DNA of 32,941 bases, from NCBI GenBank assembly GCA_017465405.1, contig JAFTWG010000010.1, positions 1 through 32,941 on the forward strand, written 5' to 3'. Each line of letters opens with the position of its first letter. Position 1 is the first letter of the stretch. This DNA is from Alphaproteobacteria bacterium. GTDB taxonomy: Bacteria > Pseudomonadota > Alphaproteobacteria > RF32 > CAG-239. Below are positions 17,151 to 25,467 of this stretch, one piece after another. Below the pieces are notes generated by a model that was not told the origin of the DNA, searched no databases, and was given only the letters and a program-made list of their open reading frames with translations. A program made the translations under genes and the position numbers.

Positions 17151-20087
17151 TTACCAAGTATAATTTATTCCTACTCCCAAAGAGAGAGAATCATAACTCG
17201 AACCATAGGTATAGTTACCCCACGAATATCCATATACATTTTCATTAAAACGGTAACTTCCGCCAATTTCAAAGCGAGCTAAGGTTTGGTCATGATATGT
17301 ATCAATTTTATTTATTTCTGAAATCTTTACACTATCATCTGTTGTTAGAGTTTGTATTATGCTTGGTTTTATATAAATTCGGCCATTATCGTAGTTTTTC
17401 TCTACTTTAACTCCCAACTCGGCTTCCGTATATTGTATATTATCCCAATTATATTTCTTACCCATATCGTCATGTGCAGAATCAAAATTTACTTGGGTAT
17501 AATAAATACCGATACCGGGAGATATGGATAAATCGTTACTGATAGTATAAGTTTTACCATATTCTGCCATCAAACCAAATTCCACACCATCAGTATCAAA
17601 AATTATACCATCGTTTGTATTAATATCTGCATTTTGAATTCCTCCATATATTCCGGCAAATAACCAGTGCATATTTTTATCATAGCGATAATATAATCCT
17701 CCTAAATAGCTATCTATATCAATTTCACTACCGATTGATGAATTGAGTTTTGCTCCCTCTCCCGATAAATCATAATTACCATCACGATAAGAAACAAAAA
17801 TTCCCAAAGTATTATTAACATCATTTTGAAAATCAAATCCGCCTTCAATTCCCCAAATTTCAGCATCAATATTCACCGGTTTTTCTATATTAGCATTCTC
17901 TCCTTGTGCAAGCACCCAAATATTGCGAAGTTTTTCTCCATCCCAAGCATCTGATATGATTCCGCACCCGGGACAATATCCTCTACCAGATGAAACCTTA
18001 CTGTTAACATTTCTGAAAACGCTACGAGTTTGTTCTATAGCCGCTTCATGCAATCCTATTCCGGCTATAACTTCCGGATTATATTCTATTGTTTCGGGAA
18101 CTTCCGGTTCCGGAAATTCAAACTCATCTTCAACAGACAAAAACGGAGGAGTATAACCTATATACTCATTTTCATTGTCTTCTTCTGTTCCTACCAGATA
18201 CCAATAGCTTCCTTTTGTTTCACCATTTATATTATATGCAACATCCCATTTGTACGGACTTCCGTAAACACGAAATACACTGGGAGTTGTTCCGTTAACA
18301 TCATTCGGTGCTTCTATAAATAACACACTGGCTCCGCTATTATCTTCTCCGGTTTTATCATAAACTACAACTTGAGTCGTTCCCTCTATTTGACCTGTCA
18401 CCGAAAGAATGTCTGCAATCCATTCATTATTATTTTTAAGAACATCAATATGAAGAAAAGTATCCCCTAAGGCTGTATAATTTTTCATTTTTATCTTATC
18501 TGCGTAGCCATTGTATATATAAAACCAAGAATTACTCAATGTTAAGCTTGTTATCGGTTCAGCCTCAAAATCCGGTGCTTTATAGTTATCTTTTGCGGTA
18601 GCAACAAAATTTCCTTTACAATTATTACCGCATCCGTAATCATCAGTATATGGAGCCTTATTAAAAGCAAACACCGCTCCATCTACATTAACTTCTTTGG
18701 CGTTAGAGATGTAGTTATTCATGAAAAATTTACCGCTTCCATATCCTTTTATATCAATATCGTAAACAGCTTTTTCGCCGGTTGCAATTCTTCCCATTAT
18801 ACTATCATTAAAGTACAAGTTTCCTTTTCCTGTTATATCAAAAGTCAATTTAATGAGAGAATTATCATTACTTTTATTATCAACAAATATTGCATTATAA
18901 GCTTTTCCATCTTTGTTTTTTGTATAATTACCAATGAAATAATTATCTAAACCGTCTGCTATGAATTTCATATTTCCACTAATGTAAACAGCACCGCCAT
19001 AAGCATTAATTCCGGAGCTTTCTGCATAATTGTTAACAAAGCTACCGGTAATGGTATTAATTCCGTTCGGAGAATTTATTGCTCCACCCAATGCTTGCGG
19101 AGCAGATACATAGTTACCAATAAAATTACCATATATATCAGGCATAACACCGGTTGCAGCATTCATAATAGCACCACCGGAAGCATAACTTCCTGCTTTT
19201 GCATAATTTCCTATAAAATCAGCTTTTATTAATGGAATGAGAAACCCTCCTTCAACCGTTTCATCATCTATTATGGCCGCAGAGTTAAAAATTGCCCCTC
19301 CTTGAGCATATACACCACCTTCAGTATAATTCCCAATAAATGTTCCTTTTAATGTCTCAATAGTACCGGTAAGATTAACAATTGCTCCACCGGCTGCGGT
19401 TCCGTTTGTAAAAACATGATTACCAATAAAATTGGCATTTATTTCTTTTATATTGCTTATCAAATTCGCTAACGCACCACCTGCTGCCATCGCAGAACTG
19501 TCAGGATTTTGTTGATTTACAAAATTACCGATAAAATCGCCTACCAATAAATTTATTGTTCCCGGACTGTTCCAAGCTGCTCCGTTTTGCATACCACCGC
19601 CATATCCTACATTATTGCTTGATCCTGTAAGATACAGTTCATTGTCTATAAAATCTGCTGTTAATTTATCAATAACTGCTCGGTTCACGTTATAAAATGC
19701 ACCGGGACTCATCCAACTTGTTCCTTGGCTTTTATAAAAATATCCGGTATATTCATTTACACTGCTTGAGTTGGATTTTATGGTATTATATACTTCTCCA
19801 AGTCTGTTTTCCCCGATAAAATCAGGTAAGATTCTGTAATATACCGCTGATGTTGTTAAATCGTCATTAATCTTATAAAAAACAAAATCATTATCGTTTT
19901 CAGAGCCTGTCGAATCGAATGTCAAACTGTATCCGCTATTTATAGAGGACATTTTTTTCTCATAAGCTTTATCAAGAGAGGGAATGTAATTATTGAAATC
20001 AAATAAAATATTTTCTCTGGAAAGTGCAGTACCGGTACATAGAACAGAACCAACCGTCAATAAAATTGTGCATTTTTTAGCATTCAT
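17151..20087 (-). CDS. Autotransporter (complete): beta-helical passenger plus C-terminal barrel
   Basis: The protein has 978 residues from the preferred ATG at 20087, which has GGAGA at 20098-20094; the frame extends 6 codons further up. The N-terminus MNAKKCTILLTVGSVLCTGTALS is a signal peptide. The passenger (about 100-420) carries many copies of FIGNY with GGAI, the beta-helix type seen in the gene at 1-2501. A C-G-N-N-C pair lies near residue 488. FRVYGSPYK is near 615 and Y-C-P-G-C-G is at about 704-709, just before the barrel. The last 260 or so residues alternate as beta strands and end in Tyr-Thr-Trp, as an outer-membrane barrel should. A TATAAT at 20110-20105 with a weak -35 may be its promoter. 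Unlike its relative, it has no palindrome cassette. Confidence 0.9.
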   Translation of the reverse strand: MNAKKCTILLTVGSVLCTGTALSRENILFDFNNYIPSLDKAYEKKMSSINSGYSLTFDSTGSENDNDFVFYKINDDLTTSAVYYRILPDFIGENRLGEVYNTIKSNSSSVNEYTGYFYKSQGTSWMSPGAFYNVNRAVIDKLTADFIDNELYLTGSSNNVGYGGGMQNGAAWNSPGTINLLVGDFIGNFVNQQNPDSSAMAAGGALANLISNIKEINANFIGNHVFTNGTAAGGAIVNLTGTIETLKGTFIGNYTEGGVYAQGGAIFNSAAIIDDETVEGGFLIPLIKADFIGNYAKAGSYASGGAIMNAATGVMPDIYGNFIGNYVSAPQALGGAINSPNGINTITGSFVNNYAESSGINAYGGAVYISGNMKFIADGLDNYFIGNYTKNKDGKAYNAIFVDNKSNDNSLIKLTFDITGKGNLYFNDSIMGRIATGEKAVYDIDIKGYGSGKFFMNNYISNAKEVNVDGAVFAFNKAPYTDDYGCGNNCKGNFVATAKDNYKAPDFEAEPITSLTLSNSWFYIYNGYADKIKMKNYTALGDTFLHIDVLKNNNEWIADILSVTGQIEGTTQVVVYDKTGEDNSGASVLFIEAPNDVNGTTPSVFRVYGSPYKWDVAYNINGETKGSYWYLVGTEEDNENEYIGYTPPFLSVEDEFEFPEPEVPETIEYNPEVIAGIGLHEAAIEQTRSVFRNVNSKVSSGRGYCPGCGIISDAWDGEKLRNIWVLAQGENANIEKPVNIDAEIWGIEGGFDFQNDVNNTLGIFVSYRDGNYDLSGEGAKLNSSIGSEIDIDSYLGGLYYRYDKNMHWLFAGIYGGIQNADINTNDGIIFDTDGVEFGLMAEYGKTYTISNDLSISPGIGIYYTQVNFDSAHDDMGKKYNWDNIQYTEAELGVKVEKNYDNGRIYIKPSIIQTLTTDDSVKISEINKIDTYHDQTLARFEIGGSYRFNENVYGYSWGNYTYGSSYDSLSLGVGINYTW

Positions 20088-20139
20088 AGCAATTCTCCGA
20101 AACAATTATAGTTCAATTTTACATATTTTTTTAATAAAT

Positions 20140-20173
20140 ACAATAACAAAAAAGGCTCTCTTTCGAGAGCCTT
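20140..20173 (-). terminator. Terminator of carD; copy 2 of the 34-bp repeat
   Basis: This is the same hairpin and T run as at 17113-17146, identical over 34 bases and in the same orientation. It lies 27 bp past the carD stop. The two copies bracket the complete autotransporter gene. Confidence 0.9.
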
Positions 20174-20200
20174 CATACTTTGCAATTTTGAAAAATATCT

Positions 20201-20722
20201 TTATGCGGAAGGATTTACCGAAGCTAAAATATCCAAAAGTTTACTTGTCGCTTCTGCAGATGAAATATTTTGACAAATAGCATATTCACTGGCTAATCTG
20301 TCGAGAGCTTGTTCATAGATTTGTCTTTCGCTGTATGATTGTTCAGACAAATTTTCACGGCGATGCAAGTCTCTTACAACTTCTGCAATAGCAACCGGAC
20401 TACCGGAATTAATTTTATTTTCATATTCCTGCGCACGACGTGACCACATAATTTTCTTAACTTTTGCTTTTCCTTTTAATGTTTCCAAAGCATTATCCAT
20501 AACTGAATTTTCAGAAATTTTACGTAAGCCGCTAGCACTTGCTTTAGCCAAAGGAACACGCAAAGTCATTTTGTCTTTATCAAAATTAACAACTATCAGC
20601 TCCAACTCCGTACCGGCAACTACTTGTTTTTGAATATCGGCAACTTTACCTACACCTTGAGCCGGATAAACTACATATTCACCGGAATTGAACGCAATTT
20701 TAGATGTTGTCTTTTTTATCAT
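20201..20722 (-). CDS. carD: CarD-family transcriptional regulator
   Basis: CarD/CdnL proteins bind the RNA polymerase beta subunit and stabilise open complexes at housekeeping promoters. The protein has 173 residues. The N-terminal RNA-polymerase interaction domain contains GEYVVYPAQGVGKVADIQ (about 13-30) and DKMTLRVPLAKASASGLRKI. The helical C-terminal domain contains KKIMWSRRAQEYENKINSG and IAEVVRDLHRR. AGGAA lies before the ATG. It lies downstream of trmL with a 106-bp gap that probably holds its own promoter. Confidence 0.94.
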   Translation of the reverse strand: MIKKTTSKIAFNSGEYVVYPAQGVGKVADIQKQVVAGTELELIVVNFDKDKMTLRVPLAKASASGLRKISENSVMDNALETLKGKAKVKKIMWSRRAQEYENKINSGSPVAIAEVVRDLHRRENLSEQSYSERQIYEQALDRLASEYAICQNISSAEATSKLLDILASVNPSA

Positions 20723-20757
20723 ATTAAATTCCTACCATATCTTGAAAAACACAAAAC

Positions 20758-20778
20758 GCGGAAAGCCTTATTTTCCGC
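20758..20778 (-). other. Hairpin between trmL and carD (terminator or 5'-UTR stem)
   Basis: GCGGAAA and TTTCCGC form a perfect 7-bp stem with a 7-base loop. On the minus strand it is followed by G-TTTT, a poor terminator tail. A TATAAT-like box (minus, 20796-20791, GTGG before it) would start transcription near 20783, just upstream of the hairpin. It may therefore be a stem at the 5' end of carD mRNA rather than a trmL terminator. Confidence 0.5.
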
Positions 20779-20828
20779 AAGACAGAGTGGATTATACCAC
20801 ATTTTTGGACATAAATCCAGTATTTTTT

Positions 20829-21305
20829 TTATATATTTTTTGACGGGAATGACTTTGTCTGACGCAAAGCCTCACCCAGTACCATAGTTGCAGAAACCGC
20901 AACATTAATGGAACGAGCTTTTTCGTTCATCGGTATAATCAATCTGGCATCAACAGTCTGATGCACCTGTTCGGGAACACCGGCACTTTCACGTCCTAAC
21001 AACAAAACATCGTTTTTTCTAAATTCAAAATCGGTGTATGGTGTTTGAGATTTAGTCGTTAAAAGGATTATTCTGCCATATTCTTCGGGATGAGCTTTGG
21101 CATATTCTACAAAATCCTCCCAAGAATTGTGACGACGATATTTTACCATATCCAAATAGTCCATACCATAACGACGCAGTGCGTGTTCGCTAAATATGAA
21201 ACCGCAGGGTTCAATTATATCAACCTCAACGTCAACACAGGCACCAAGCCTAAGCATGGTACCCGTGTTTTGCGGCATATCCGGTTGGAATAATGCCAAG
21301 CGCAT
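20829..21305 (-). CDS. trmL: tRNA (cytidine(34)-2'-O)-methyltransferase TrmL
   Basis: This small SPOUT methyltransferase modifies the wobble base of tRNA-Leu in E. coli. It has 158 residues, normal for the family. Motifs seen are MRLALFQPDMPQNTGTMLRL at the start, the SAM-site LLLGRESAGVPEQVH and IPMNEKARSINVAVSATMVL with the trefoil-knot Asn. GGAGC overlaps the ileS stop, and only 1 bp separates the two genes, so they are coupled. Confidence 0.93.
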   Translation of the reverse strand: MRLALFQPDMPQNTGTMLRLGACVDVEVDIIEPCGFIFSEHALRRYGMDYLDMVKYRRHNSWEDFVEYAKAHPEEYGRIILLTTKSQTPYTDFEFRKNDVLLLGRESAGVPEQVHQTVDARLIIPMNEKARSINVAVSATMVLGEALRQTKSFPSKNI

Positions 21306-21306
21306 A

Positions 21307-24300
21307 TTATGCTCCTTTTGACATTGAGGCTACAACTTCCGCATCAAAGCAAATTTTTACTCCGTCAATATCAGCCATTGTTCCTTGAGAGCAAGCAGAA
21401 TTAACTTTCACTGCCAGAACTTGGTCGCAAATATATGCTTCATTTTCTTTAAGAGCTGCTGCCAAATTATCATCAGCGGTTTGCCAATTAAGTTCTATTC
21501 TGTCTGAAATATTGAAATTTTTATCTTTACGTAAAGTTTGAACCAAACGGATAAAGTCACGAGCCATACCTTCACGTTTCAATTCATCGGTTACGTTGGT
21601 ATCTAAGGTTACGACAGCTTTATTTTCTGCAAAAGCTAAACCGGCAACACCTTCTTTCATTTCCAAACGAACTTCAAACAAATCGCCGGTTAAGGTTTGG
21701 TTGGCAATACTTAATGTACCATTATCATTAAGTTCCCATTGCCCTTGTTTATAGGCTGCCATAACTGCTCCCATATCTTTGCCCAAAGCTTTACCTAACA
21801 ACGGAGTGTAGAGATAAATCTTTTTGGTAGCATAGTTTGAAAGATTATCATCAAAAAGAACTTCTTTAACATTTAATTCGTCTTTTACAATTTCTTGATA
21901 CTCAGAACCAAAATGATTTCCGACAACAGTCAAACTGCTCAAAGGCAAACGATTACGCAAATTCTTTTCTTCACGAATAAATTTACCGGCAGAACACAAA
22001 TCTTGTAAGAAATCCATCTCAGCCATCAATTTTTCGTTATCGGCAATTGCAGATAAATTAGGATAATCAGCCAAGTGAACTGATTCATCTCTGGTCAGAT
22101 TCTTATATACATATTCGCAAACAAACGGCATTAACGGAGCCATAAGTTTACTCAAATTTACCAAAACAGTATAAAGAACGTCAAATGCTTGAGTATCACC
22201 GGTCCAAAATCTGTCACGTGTACGACGGATATACCAGTTATTCAAAATTTCCATAAATTTAGAAATTTCGTTACAAGCAACTGCTACATCATAAGTCGCA
22301 ACCCCGTTTTGTACGACGTTAGCCAAATGTTTTAATTTTGCTAAAATATAATTGTCCAAAGACTCTGTTGAAGAACTCACTTCTTTTGCTTGATATCCTT
22401 CTGCGTTAGCATAGAGAGTAAAGAAGTAAAAGGCGTTCCAAAACGGAATTTGTGCTACACGAGCAGCCTTAACAATTTCTTTTCCTTCTTGGTCAACCGC
22501 CAAATTTCCGCCTTTTAATACCGGAGAAGAAACCAAGAACCAACGCAATGTATCAGAACCGATTGTATCTAATACCATTGACGGATCAGGATAGTTTTTC
22601 AAACGTTTAGAAAGTTTTTGTCCGCCTTCTGCCATCAACAAACCGGTACAAATGCAGTTTTTGAAAGCCGGACGATTATGCAACGCAGTTGAAAGAACCG
22701 TTAATGTATAGAACCATCCGCGAGTTTGATCCATAGCTTCAACAATAAAATCTGCCGGAAAATGATTTTCAAACCATTCTTTATTATCAAACGGATAGTG
22801 TACTTGTGCATAAGGCATTGAACCGGATTCAAACCAACAGTCAAACACATCGCTAACTCTGCGCATCATTGTTTTTCCTGACGGATCATCGGGGTTAGGA
22901 TAAACAACATCGTCAATATACGGCTTATGGAGATTATCTACTTCAAAGCCCGTTTTTTCCTTAATTTCCGCAACAGAACCGAATACATCTACACGTGGGA
23001 AGTTCGGATTGTCGGATTTCCATACCGGAATCGGGGTTCCCCAAAAACGATTACGTGAAATAGACCAGTCACGAGCACCTTCAAGCCACTTACCGAATCG
23101 ACCATCTTTAATATGTTCCGGCACCCAGTTGATTTGTTGATTATTTTCAACCATTTCATCACGAAAATCCGTAACCTTTACAAACCAAGAGGACATTGCT
23201 TTGTAAATCAGCGGAGTGTCTGTACGCCAACAGAAAGGATATGAGTGAGTATATTGTTCTTTTTTCACCAAAAGTCCGTTTTCTTTCAACCATTGCATAA
23301 TCGGCTCATTGGTTTCAAAAACTTGTTTACCCTCATAATCACTTACTTCTGCGGTAAATTTACCGGCTTCGTCGACAGGACATACAACCGGAAAACTATC
23401 ATCATAAGCACGGCAAGCATCAAAGTCGTCTTGTCCGAATCCCGGAGCAATATGAACAACGCCGGTACCATCTTCAACAGAAACAAATTCACCAGATAAT
23501 ACTTTAAAACAACCTTTTTCTTTGAGATTTTTGAAATATGGGAACATCGGCTCATAACTCATACCGATTAAATCAGAACCCTTGAAAGTTCCAACTTTTT
23601 CTGCCTTTTCGAGTTGTTTTTTATAACGACCTAGTAACGCTTCGGCCAAAACATATTTTTGACCGTTTTCTTCCATAACGGCATAAGTAATGTCTTTACC
23701 CACAGCCAACATAAGGTTTGACGGCAAAGTCCAAGGAGTAGTTGTCCAAACCAAAATTTTCATTCCGTTTTCAAGTTTAAACAAAACCGTAATTGCATTA
23801 TCGGTTTTATCTTGATAGCCTTGATTTACTTCAAAATTTGATAACGGAGTTTCAGCTGCCCAAGAATATGGCAAAACTCTAAAATCTTCATAGATTAAAC
23901 CTTTATCATACAGCTGTTTGAAGTTATTGATAACACTTTCCATGAACGGCAAATCCATTGTTTTGTAGTCACGTGAAAAATCAACCCAACGGCCGATACG
24001 TTTGAACATATCAACCCAAATTCCGGAATATTTCAAAACATCTTGACGACAAAAATCATTAAATTTTTCAACACCGAATTCTTCAATTTGCTTACGACCG
24101 GAAACTCCGAGTTGTTTTTCGGCAGACATCTCAGCAGGAAGTCCGTGACAGTCCCACCCTAAACGGCGGTCAACCTTTTTGCCGCACATAGTTTGAAAAC
24201 GAGCGACAACGTCTTTGACATACGACACCATAATATGTCCGTAGTGTGGTGTTCCGTTTGCAAACGGAGGTCCGTCATAAAAAACAAATTCTGCCGCACC

Positions 24301-24417
24301 ATCACGATTTTGAACAGATTTTTCAAAAGTATTGTTTTCTTCCCAAAAATTGAGAACTTCTTTTTCTAATTCGACAAAGTCAGGTTTTGCCTTTACCTCT
24401 GGGTAATATTTGGTCAT
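21307..24417 (-). CDS. ileS: Isoleucyl-tRNA synthetase, eukaryote-like type
   Basis: The protein has 1036 residues from the ATG at 24417, which has AGAGG 8 bases upstream. The frame reaches 24702, but the added 95 residues look like translated leader. The class I signatures are HYGH (58-61) and KLSKR near residue 600. GWDCHGLPAE and the editing-domain run WTTTPWTLPSNLMLAVG fit IleRS. The TPHYGHIM form, the length over 1000 and the long C-terminal anticodon part fit the eukaryote-like class (IleRS2), which is often insensitive to mupirocin in other bacteria; that property is not shown here. The gene is preceded by an Ile-rich leader ORF. Confidence 0.96.
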   Translation of the reverse strand: MTKYYPEVKAKPDFVELEKEVLNFWEENNTFEKSVQNRDGAAEFVFYDGPPFANGTPHYGHIMVSYVKDVVARFQTMCGKKVDRRLGWDCHGLPAEMSAEKQLGVSGRKQIEEFGVEKFNDFCRQDVLKYSGIWVDMFKRIGRWVDFSRDYKTMDLPFMESVINNFKQLYDKGLIYEDFRVLPYSWAAETPLSNFEVNQGYQDKTDNAITVLFKLENGMKILVWTTTPWTLPSNLMLAVGKDITYAVMEENGQKYVLAEALLGRYKKQLEKAEKVGTFKGSDLIGMSYEPMFPYFKNLKEKGCFKVLSGEFVSVEDGTGVVHIAPGFGQDDFDACRAYDDSFPVVCPVDEAGKFTAEVSDYEGKQVFETNEPIMQWLKENGLLVKKEQYTHSYPFCWRTDTPLIYKAMSSWFVKVTDFRDEMVENNQQINWVPEHIKDGRFGKWLEGARDWSISRNRFWGTPIPVWKSDNPNFPRVDVFGSVAEIKEKTGFEVDNLHKPYIDDVVYPNPDDPSGKTMMRRVSDVFDCWFESGSMPYAQVHYPFDNKEWFENHFPADFIVEAMDQTRGWFYTLTVLSTALHNRPAFKNCICTGLLMAEGGQKLSKRLKNYPDPSMVLDTIGSDTLRWFLVSSPVLKGGNLAVDQEGKEIVKAARVAQIPFWNAFYFFTLYANAEGYQAKEVSSSTESLDNYILAKLKHLANVVQNGVATYDVAVACNEISKFMEILNNWYIRRTRDRFWTGDTQAFDVLYTVLVNLSKLMAPLMPFVCEYVYKNLTRDESVHLADYPNLSAIADNEKLMAEMDFLQDLCSAGKFIREEKNLRNRLPLSSLTVVGNHFGSEYQEIVKDELNVKEVLFDDNLSNYATKKIYLYTPLLGKALGKDMGAVMAAYKQGQWELNDNGTLSIANQTLTGDLFEVRLEMKEGVAGLAFAENKAVVTLDTNVTDELKREGMARDFIRLVQTLRKDKNFNISDRIELNWQTADDNLAAALKENEAYICDQVLAVKVNSACSQGTMADIDGVKICFDAEVVASMSKGA

Positions 24418-24419
24418 CG

Positions 24420-24491
24420 TTAACCTCTGTATATTATTAAAATTTGATTGATTTTTTGTTGTTTGAAAAATGTATGTATAGAAAAGCGCAT
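24420..24491 (-). other. Second small upstream ORF running into the ileS ribosome site
   Basis: An ATG 3 bases after the leader stop opens 23 codons in the same frame, ending in TAA 2 bases before the ileS ATG. Its last codons (QILIIYRG) cover the AGAGG of ileS and include five Ile in total. No clear ribosome site precedes it, and AT-rich DNA gives Ile codons freely, so it may be accidental. Confidence 0.25.
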
Positions 24492-24494
24492 CCC

Positions 24495-24539
24495 CTAAGG
24501 GATAATATTGATATTGATATGTATTATTTTTGCAAACAT
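24495..24539 (-). CDS. Isoleucine-rich leader peptide of ileS (proposed attenuator)
   Basis: A 14-codon ORF in the ileS leader encodes MFAKIIHININIIP and ends in TAG. Six of the nine codons at positions 5-13 are Ile (ATA, ATA, ATC, ATC, ATT, ATC). Upstream there is only a purine-rich AGAAAG. The ORF is flanked by complementary 7-mers GAAAAGC (24549-24543) and GCTTTTC (24487-24481). Its last codons form the 5' arm of the hairpin ATCCC-TTAG-GGGAT, followed by GCGCTTTTC. Stalling at Ile codons could change which of these pairs forms. The ORF and stems are seen directly; regulation is inference by analogy with the Phe-rich leader of pheST. Confidence 0.5.
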   Translation of the reverse strand: MFAKIIHININIIP

Positions 24540-24571
24540 TTAGCTTTTCTTTCTGTTTTAAGTCGGATGTA

Positions 24572-24600
24572 AATTTAATACAATAAACAAGCCGAGTCAA
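24572..24600 (-). promoter_or_regulatory. Promoter of ileS
   Basis: On the minus strand TTGACT (24600-24595) is followed after 17 bp by TAAATT (24577-24572). The predicted start near 24565 gives a leader of about 148 bases that contains the Ile-rich ORF. Confidence 0.6.
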
Positions 24601-24625
24601 GCTTTTATACAACAAAATACGATTA

Positions 24626-24654
24626 TTGACTTGAAGTAAAAAATATGTTATATT
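24626..24654 (+). promoter_or_regulatory. Promoter of the small Gly-rich gene
   Basis: TTGACT (24626-24631) and TATATT (24649-24654) are 17 bp apart. The sequence TTTTGTCTA after the -10 is also found after the -10 of the promoter at 28686-28714. Confidence 0.65.
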
Positions 24655-24687
24655 TTGTCTATAATAAACAAAAAGAGGATTTAAGAT

Positions 24688-24975
24688 ATGACTGATGCAC
24701 AAAAAAGAGTCGTTGATGTCGGTGCTACACTAGCAAAATGGGGAATTAGCGGAATGGGACTGGCGTTTACTTGCGGGTCAAAGTTCGCCGGAGCAACTTT
24801 AGGAATGGCTACCACCTTAGCAGATCAATTTTCCGGATGCAAAATGGGAATGCCCATCGGGAAATTAGGTTTAGACGGTATGAACTGGCTAGGAAAGACA
24901 GCAGTGGGAGGAGCAGTAAAACTCGGACATAAAGGAGTTGACCTATTGGCAACAAAAATTAAAAGTCGCTTATAG
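24688..24975 (+). CDS. Small glycine-rich hydrophobic protein, unrecognised
   Basis: The protein has 95 residues, not recognised. It is rich in Gly, with GxxxG-like spacing (GISGMGLAF, GSKFAGATLGMA) and two amphipathic or membrane-inclined stretches (about 10-45 and 60-85). It has two Cys and a basic end (KIKSRL). AGAGGA lies before the ATG and a good promoter is present, so it is likely real. The composition resembles small membrane-active peptides, but there is no export leader or immunity gene to support a bacteriocin. It is 9 bp upstream of the next small gene. Confidence 0.6.
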   Translation: MTDAQKRVVDVGATLAKWGISGMGLAFTCGSKFAGATLGMATTLADQFSGCKMGMPIGKLGLDGMNWLGKTAVGGAVKLGHKGVDLLATKIKSRL

Positions 24976-24984
24976 AGTATACAA

Positions 24985-25332
24985 ATGACAAAAAAGGTCA
25001 TACACTCCAAAATATGGGAGACGAGAGAAAAGATTATGCGACACGCAGAAGATTATCGAATTTTCGTTTCAGAAGATAAGCAGGTCGTGTTTTTTATAAA
25101 ACCGCAAAACGGAGAACCTGAAAATCCTTATTTATTATATGATGACAATGATCACGCATATTTATATCGAAATCGCCGTGATGTTTTGTTGTTGGACTAT
25201 CTTAATCCTAATGCTATTGAATTTTTGAAAAATGCTGACGAAGCTTTGATTATTGAAGCTGATTTTGAAACTAATATCACTCATCAAGATTATAAAGTGA
25301 AAATCAAACATCAGAAGTATGTTGAAGAATAA
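24985..25332 (+). CDS. Small protein of unknown function
   Basis: The protein has 115 residues, not recognised. It is soluble and mixed alpha/beta by appearance (YRIFVSEDKQVVFFIKP, then RRDVLLLDYLNPNAIEFLKNADEALIIEADFE). It is rich in Asp, Glu and Tyr, with no signal peptide. The first ATG has only a weak GAG upstream, and an ATG at 25036 is an alternative start. It probably shares the transcript of the small Gly-rich gene. Confidence 0.6.
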   Translation: MTKKVIHSKIWETREKIMRHAEDYRIFVSEDKQVVFFIKPQNGEPENPYLLYDDNDHAYLYRNRRDVLLLDYLNPNAIEFLKNADEALIIEADFETNITHQDYKVKIKHQKYVEE

Positions 25333-25359
25333 CAAAAAATCGTTATGAAAATAAAGTAA

Positions 25360-25390
25360 TTTTTATAGATGATGAAAACTTCTATAAAAA
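25360..25390. terminator. AT-rich hairpin between the small gene and anmK
   Basis: TTTTTATAGA (25360-25369) pairs perfectly with TCTATAAAAA (25381-25390) around an 11-base loop. The stem is long but poor in G and C. It lies between two convergent genes and could end transcription from either side. Confidence 0.4.
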
Positions 25391-25467
25391 CAGCGAAAAA
25401 TGAGTAAAAATCAATATAAAAATTAGAGATTTATTATCCTAACGTTACAATGACTACAACCTCATAA

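Noticed and set aside
24418..24702. 95-residue N-terminal extension of IleS
   Set aside because: It has no similarity to IleRS and crosses the proposed promoter and leader. The ATG at 24417 has a ribosome site and starts the conserved sequence.
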